A DNA stretch of 64,000 bases from Botryosphaeria dothidea (Eukaryota; Ascomycota; Dothideomycetes; Botryosphaeriales; Botryosphaeriaceae). A model generated the notes under the pieces. That model worked only from the letters and a program-made list of their open reading frames with translations. It was not told the DNA's origin and did not search any database. Positions 59,099-64,000 of this stretch are shown here, piece after piece. A program made the position numbers and the translations under genes. Position 1 is the stretch's first letter. Each line of letters opens with the position of its first letter. The stretch is taken from assembly GCA_011503125.2 (NCBI GenBank), contig WWBZ02000001.1, forward strand, positions 1,550,001-1,614,000. The letters run 5' to 3'.

Positions 59099-61198
59099 AT
59101 GGTTGAGGCTACACAAGGAACCGCCGCAGAGGAATCTAATGGAGCTGCGCCCCCGGTTATGACGACGTCGAAGGATCCCGAGCAGAATGGCGACGACGCC
59201 AATGCCTCCAAACCCCCGAAGCCGGAACAGCAGCACGCCAGCGCGACGCAGCAGAAGCAGACGCAACAGACGCAGCAACGACAGCAGCAGCAGCAGCAGG
59301 CCGAGAAGAAACCCGGGAATGACGCTAAGGATGGCTCCCCCAGCAATACCAACGGCAAGAGCTCGAGCCCGCCCAAGAAGCGGCGGAAGGTCAATCATGG
59401 TGCGCATGCGGATGATCAGGTCAATACAGACGACAGATGGCTAACTAGCAGCGACAGCATGCATTTACTGCAGACGTTCGGTGAGCCGCCTCATTCCCGC
59501 CCGCCCACGCGACTGGCGTACAAGACCGGTGCACGACATGCTGACCATTGCGCCTATCTCGCCGCCAACAGCACATGACATGCGATCTCGTAAGTCTCGC
59601 CCGCTTGTCTTGGGCCGCGGGCGCACGCGCTGACCAGGCGCCCTTGCTGCGGCCTTGCTATTAGGAGCGGCCATGTACCAGATGTATCAAGCGTAATATT
59701 GGCCATCTCTGCCACGATGAACCGCGCGAGCCGGCCAAGCGCCAGAAGACAGACCCGAACAGCGTGCAGACCGCCGACGAGGACCAGGCAAAGAAGCTGG
59801 ACCCCACCGCCGTGTCCGATGCCCCCCTCGGCCCGCTCGATCAGCGTCACGGCTCGCAAGATGCAGGCCTCGGGGCCCTTGCGCCGCCTCCATTGCCTCA
59901 CGCCCTTTCCAACGCTGCCCCAGCCCCCATCGCCCAGCCCGCACCCGTCTCCGCGCCACATGCTCCAAATCTCGCCGGCAACTCTCAGTCATGTTCGTGA
60001 TACCACCTGCCCTGTTCTGACCCCCTTTCAATCTTGACGACGCCCTGCTAACACGAAGCTAATCACGAATAGTCCTAAATTACAATGACTGGAACTTTGG
60101 CGCCTCCAATAACTTTCAGGACATGCACGCCTTCCACCCCTCATACATGTTCAACGCTTCCGAAGCATCCAACGAGTACAATCTACTCAACGATCTCCTG
60201 AGCAACAGCCTCATGGACGACGGTGCTCTTTACAATGGCGAAGAGATGAACAATCTCTTTCCCGACCAGTCCCTCACTAACAGTATGAACCCTCTCAGCG
60301 GTCAGAATTCATTGATTCCCGGCAACCAGCAAAACAACCAGCTCCTACCTCCGTCGCAAGCTGCAGTGGGCAATGCTATCTCCAGGCCCGCCAGTGGATT
60401 TCCCCTCGACAAGGCGCGCGAAGCCTACTACATGACAGCCGCCGATCCTGCCGGAAACGACACGCCTGAAGAGCGCATGAACAAGCTTTTGAAAGCCAAG
60501 TTCGACGCAGGCATGCTGAAGCCCTTCAATTACATCAAGGGCTACGCTCGGCTTTATCAGTATATGGAGCGCAACTTTCAGCTCATTTCGCGACAGAAGA
60601 TTCTGCGGTGTATGGACAGGTTCAGGCCGAAGTTCAGGGAACGCGTGCAGACGTTAACAGACATCGAACTCGTCCGCGTTGAGATGTGGTTTGAGCGTCG
60701 ACTGATGGAATACGATCGTGTCTTCGCCAGCATGGCTATCCCAGCTTGCTGCTGGCGAAGAACTGGCGAGATCTTTCGTGGCAACAAGGAGATGGCTGAG
60801 CTGGTGCATGTGCCGATCGAGAACTTGCGTGATGTACGTCTATTAACCGTGTCGCTCTGACCACGTTTACTGACCGCTCTCAGGGCAAGATTTCTCTGCA
60901 CGAGATTGTTGAAGAGAAGTCGCTTGTCAGCTACTGGGAGAAGTTTGGTGCGATCGCATTCGACAGCTCGCAGAAGGCCATCTTGACCAGCTGCTCACTC
61001 AAGAACCCGAACCCTGAATCCAAAGATCCTGAAATACGGTGTTGCTTCTCTTTCACAATCCGTCGAGACGCGCACAACATGTAAGCACATGCTCTCCTGG
61101 ATCCATATCATGGCTTGGCTAATCACCTTCATAGCCCGTCTCTGATCATTGGGAACTTCTTGCCCATAATTAATGACAGCCAGAGCCCGAGCTCATAA
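59099..61198 (+). CDS. acuK: Zn2Cys6-PAS transcription activator of gluconeogenesis, AcuK/ERT1 family
   Basis: Nuclear activator of gluconeogenic genes. Seven exons give 563 residues: 59099-59399, 59458-59480 (23 nt), 59572-59589 (18 nt), 59665-59992, 60073-60833, 60884-61080 and 61135-61198. The N-terminus is Gln-rich, with a basic KKRRKVNH just before the zinc cluster. The finger reads ACIYCRRS-HMTCDL-ERPCTRCIKRNIGHLC, with six Cys at about 102, 105, 112, 118, 121 and 130. It is spread over exons 2, 3 and 4, so unspliced translation shows no finger at all. Exon 5 holds YNDWNFG, MHAFHPSYMFNASEASNEYN and the start of the PAS-like domain (about 439 on). Exons 6-7 complete it (GKISLHEIVEEKSLVSYWEK, PSLIIGNFLPI). 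The exon 4 donor is GTTCGT, non-ideal but phase-correct. The ATG is the first in frame. Confidence 0.92.
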
Positions 61199-62283
61199 TC
61201 GTGTGCAGAGGGCGCATATGTTTCCCTCAATTCTTCACACTCTTCTACCAATAACTATTTCCGTTTGCTCTCCGACTCCGAACGTAAATATTTCTACATC
61301 CGCACATCTTCTCCTCACCCTACTTGCTCCCATGTCTTTTCCAGAAGGCTGTTCGCCGGATACAATTTTGGACGTAGATACAAAAATTAGGAGGGGAAAT
61401 ACACGTTGCAGGACGCAACACAAGGCTACGGTGTTTTTGGTTTGCAGGGCGGTGTCACTGTTGTAAGCTTTACGAACAGGTTCTCTTTTATGCGTCTTCC
61501 GAACCCCCTACGATGAGTTCGAGTCTGGTGGGTCACGGCAACGAGCTGGGACAGTCAAAACAAATGTGTCGTCTTCCTTGATGCCTCTCTTCATCGCTCG
61601 CTCTTGCAAGACGAAGTAAGCTGTCTGCGTACCTGTATCGCGCGAGACGATTTGTTTGGTTGCCTTGCCAAGTTTTTGTCTTTTCGAGCTTCGGCTGCTA
61701 GGTTCGTGTTGATGTGCGAATTTTTCTTGCTGTGCTTCGCGGTTTCATGCTTTTCTTGGCTTTCTGCTTCGAGTGTACGATGTCGTCCTGCTTTCCTGGT
61801 TCCTGGTACCTGGTATTTGTACAGGTAGCTCTGATCGCGAAAATGGCAGGTTCATTTGACCATGCAGCCATCGCCTGGCGGCGCGTTGACAATTGAATGT
61901 GTGATGCGCTCTCTAGCATTCGCATCAGGACAATTCTTTTGGCTCGACCTGAATCAGTCTGTGTGGAGGCTGCATCATGCCGGGAAATGTTGTGGATGGC
62001 ATGGTGGCGGCAACCTGACGGCGGGTGCGCACAAGCTCTCTCGAAAGAAACCAGCCAGCGCGAGACCACGCTATCAACACCTCACTCTCAGTATTCCCCG
62101 GTAACCTGAAACCAACCACAGTGCGCTTGCAATTTTTGCACGCTTCAAGGTATCATAGTTTCCCTTCCCCCTGATACTCCGCGATTTCCTGATTCACGTC
62201 GCCAATCCTTTCGCGCATTCACTTCCTTCTCGCCGCCTTCAGCTCAGCAGTTACCGCCGCTCAATGGCAGAGCTCACTTCGAC
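61199..62283. other. Intergenic region, no gene recognised
   Basis: 3' flank of the AcuK-like gene and promoter of the meiotic gene. Only short, unrelated open frames occur. Confidence 0.5.
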
Positions 62284-64000
62284 ATGACCTCGCACGTCAA
62301 GATCCGCCAAGAGAAGGAGAAGAGACTCGGAAAACTCATTGGTATGTGACAGGCATTCCTCCCTCACCTCACACTCGATTTTTCTTTGATCTCGATGCAT
62401 CTTCTTGCGGATGGCGCTCGTCACGGCGGCTGCTACGCTACGTAGCAACGCAAGGATAGCTTTCTGCTCCTCGCATGTTTGTTCCACCGTGGGCTGTCCG
62501 CAATTAGGTCTACATCTCACACCTCATGTCTCATGCTTCTGCCTTTCGCCCTGTCAAGTCGAGCTCTCCTTCACCCCACTCACCTCAACTCTCCGATACT
62601 TGTTTCTCAGAAACAGCCTCTAACTCCCACCAGCTTTCGCGACAACCCTCTCTCGCCGCCTGCGCGACGACCCGTCAAACCTCACCAACCTCAAGCCCGC
62701 CCTCGCATCCCACCTGACCACCACCTTCCCCCTCTCCGCCGGCGCCGCCCTCCACGCCAAGCGCGAAACCCTCGACGGCCTCGGCACGGATATATGGAAC
62801 CTCGCGACCCAGCTGGCAAGGGACGACGCGGCGGCGCCGGACAGCAGGACGGTGTGTTCGATCAGGCAGTTCGCCGTGCTGGTGCTGAACGCCGCCGCGC
62901 CCGGATCCAAGGATGGAGAAGCCAAGAGGGCGAAGGAGGTGGGGAAGGGAGTGCGGATTCTGAAGGTGGCGCTGAAGGCGGCGAAGCACTCCTTGGACGC
63001 GAAGATGGTGGGTGAGACGGGCCTGACGAAGCTGCTGGAGTGCGCTGCGGAGTGGGAAGGGAGGCTGAAGTGTGTGGAAGAGGGGCCCGGGGATGTCGAT
63101 GTCGATGTGGTGGAGGTGGTGGGTAGGCTGAGGGCGGAGTACTGGATTTTGAGGACTGCGCATGTGAGTGTCTGTTGGGTTTATCTGAGGTGTGCATTAG
63201 CTGACTTGTGTGGTTTGTTTGTGCAGGCCTGGAAGCAGTCGCGACTGGATCTTGCGGAGCATATGTTCTCGAATGGTGACCTCGAATCGAGCAGACTCGC
63301 CCCGGATACCGCCGTTGTGTTGACGGATACACTCTTTGAGATTGGCAGAGACGTATTCCGCACACGTCAGTATGAGGATGCTGTCAAGTGGCTAAACCGT
63401 GCCTTCACTGTTATCGGCGAACGCGGTCTGGAAGAGCTCGACCATGACGCTGTTGAGCTTCGACTGTCAATTATGAACTACCTGGTACGCGCTTGTCTTG
63501 GCGTTGGCGATCAAGAGTCGAAAGAGAAGGCCCGAGGCATCGTCGATGTTTTGGAGCTAGAGAATGGAGATAAAATGGCCGTGCAGCTTTTGAGGCTTGA
63601 GATTCTCTCCGCAACTTCGGACTCGGGCATGGATGTCGACCAGTATTCCGCTGTGGTCTCGCGGATGGCACGGTCAGTCGTTCTTACGGATGCGAGTTTC
63701 AAAACTGTTATGCATCACGTACACAAGATCAAGAGCAGAAGCCCTGAGGTGGCCAGTAAAGTCCTCGAAAAGTTTCTCCAAACACGACTGTTTAATCATG
63801 GTGACGCCCAATGGATCGAGAAGGTGGTAGTCACGCAGCTCTGGATATCCCTCGACTCAGCCAGCAATCAGCTTTCCGAAACTCTCCTGGATCTTTTAAA
63901 CGCAGTCCTGCAGAACTCCCGTCCTTTTGGACCCCCAGCAACACACGCGGCACAGACTCTTCTCTGGAAGAGGATTGAGATCATGTATAGCCAAGGAAAC
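62284..64000 (+). CDS. SPO22: Meiosis protein SPO22/ZIP4 (TEX11) family, partial at right edge
   Basis: TPR-rich meiotic protein of the synapsis-initiation complex that promotes crossovers. Visible exons are 62284-62341, 62634-63163 and 63227 to the edge, 454 codons in all. Exon 1 encodes a charged start (MTSHVKIRQEKEKRLGKLI) that joins in phase to AFATTLSRRLRDD. Family-like segments are ILKVALKAAKHSLDAK, AEYWILRTAHAWKQSRLDLA, LTDTLFEIGRDVFRTRQYED, AVKWLNRAFTVIGERGLEEL and ELRLSIMNYLVRACLGV, typical of the SPO22 helical repeats. The first intron (62342-62633) is 292 nt, long for this genome. It has a GTATGT donor and a CTAAC branch next to a CCACCAG acceptor. The frame is open to the edge, so the C-terminus lies outside the window. 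Confidence 0.85.

Noticed and set aside
59458..59580. Frameshifted (dead) zinc finger in the AcuK-like gene
   Set aside because: At first the genomic sequence looked like a degenerate finger. Splicing with two micro-exons restores every Cys in frame, so the gene appears intact.
1..64000. CRISPR arrays, prokaryotic operons, intact transposons or viral elements
   Set aside because: I saw no regularly spaced direct repeats, no terminal inverted repeats flanking a transposase, and no recognisable viral or reverse-transcriptase motifs.

Overview
This window is nuclear DNA of a filamentous ascomycete (Pezizomycotina). The evidence is short GT-AG introns, mostly 47-90 nt with CTAAC/CTGAC-type branch sites, compact but not operonic genes on both strands, and a set of genes typical of that group (HECT ligase TOM1, fungal CENP-Q/Fta7, AcuK/ERT1 regulator, SPO22/ZIP4, eukaryotic arylsulfotransferase-like protein, cytosolic GH63-like glucosidase). 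Dothideomycetes would fit, but the class is a guess. Gene structures below come from manual splicing. Every complete multi-exon gene listed closes in frame with its stated junctions, except the 41.7-42.3 kb locus, which has an in-frame stop.

Layout. 1-0.8 kb (-): N-terminal part of a secreted GH5 beta-mannanase, cut by the left edge. 2.2-2.6 kb (+): BLOC-1 subunit 1. 3.6-15.8 kb (+): the 4016-residue HECT ubiquitin ligase TOM1, the largest gene here. 17.4-21.1 kb (-): a 1159-residue multi-pass membrane protein with Asn and Ser homopolymers. 23.1-23.8 kb (-): small lipocalin-like protein. 26.4-28.2 kb (-): secreted, C-terminally anchored arylsulfotransferase-like protein. 29.8-30.0 kb (+): intron-containing tRNA gene. 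30.5-34.1 kb (-): clamp-loader large subunit RFC1, divergent from mitoribosomal MRPL16 (34.4-35.2 kb, +). 35.5-38.1 kb (-): large disordered unknown protein. 39.8-40.9 kb (-): mitochondrial Fe-S scaffold NFU1. 41.7-42.3 kb (-): candidate small secreted protein gene broken by an in-frame stop. 45.0-47.1 kb (+): sugar/polyol transporter of the inositol-transporter type. 48.1-48.8 kb (+): unknown membrane-anchored Cys-containing protein. 49.4-50.8 kb (+): MOB1. 52.3-55.7 kb (+): GH63-like glucosidase with two micro-exons. 56.2-57.5 kb (+): CENP-Q/Fta7. 59.1-61.2 kb (+): AcuK/ERT1 gluconeogenesis activator, whose zinc finger is split over four exons including two micro-exons. 62.3 kb to the right edge (+): meiotic SPO22/ZIP4, incomplete.

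The genes mostly serve unrelated housekeeping jobs: DNA replication, kinetochore, mitosis exit, meiosis, ubiquitylation, mitochondrial translation and Fe-S assembly, and sugar uptake with gluconeogenic control. There is no biosynthetic cluster, CRISPR array or intact transposon. The accessory-looking stretches are 21-30 kb and 38-45 kb, where coding density is low. The most unusual items are the hidden micro-exons, three stop-free introns whose length is a multiple of three, the tRNA with a long intron and an odd anticodon loop, and the broken secreted-protein gene.
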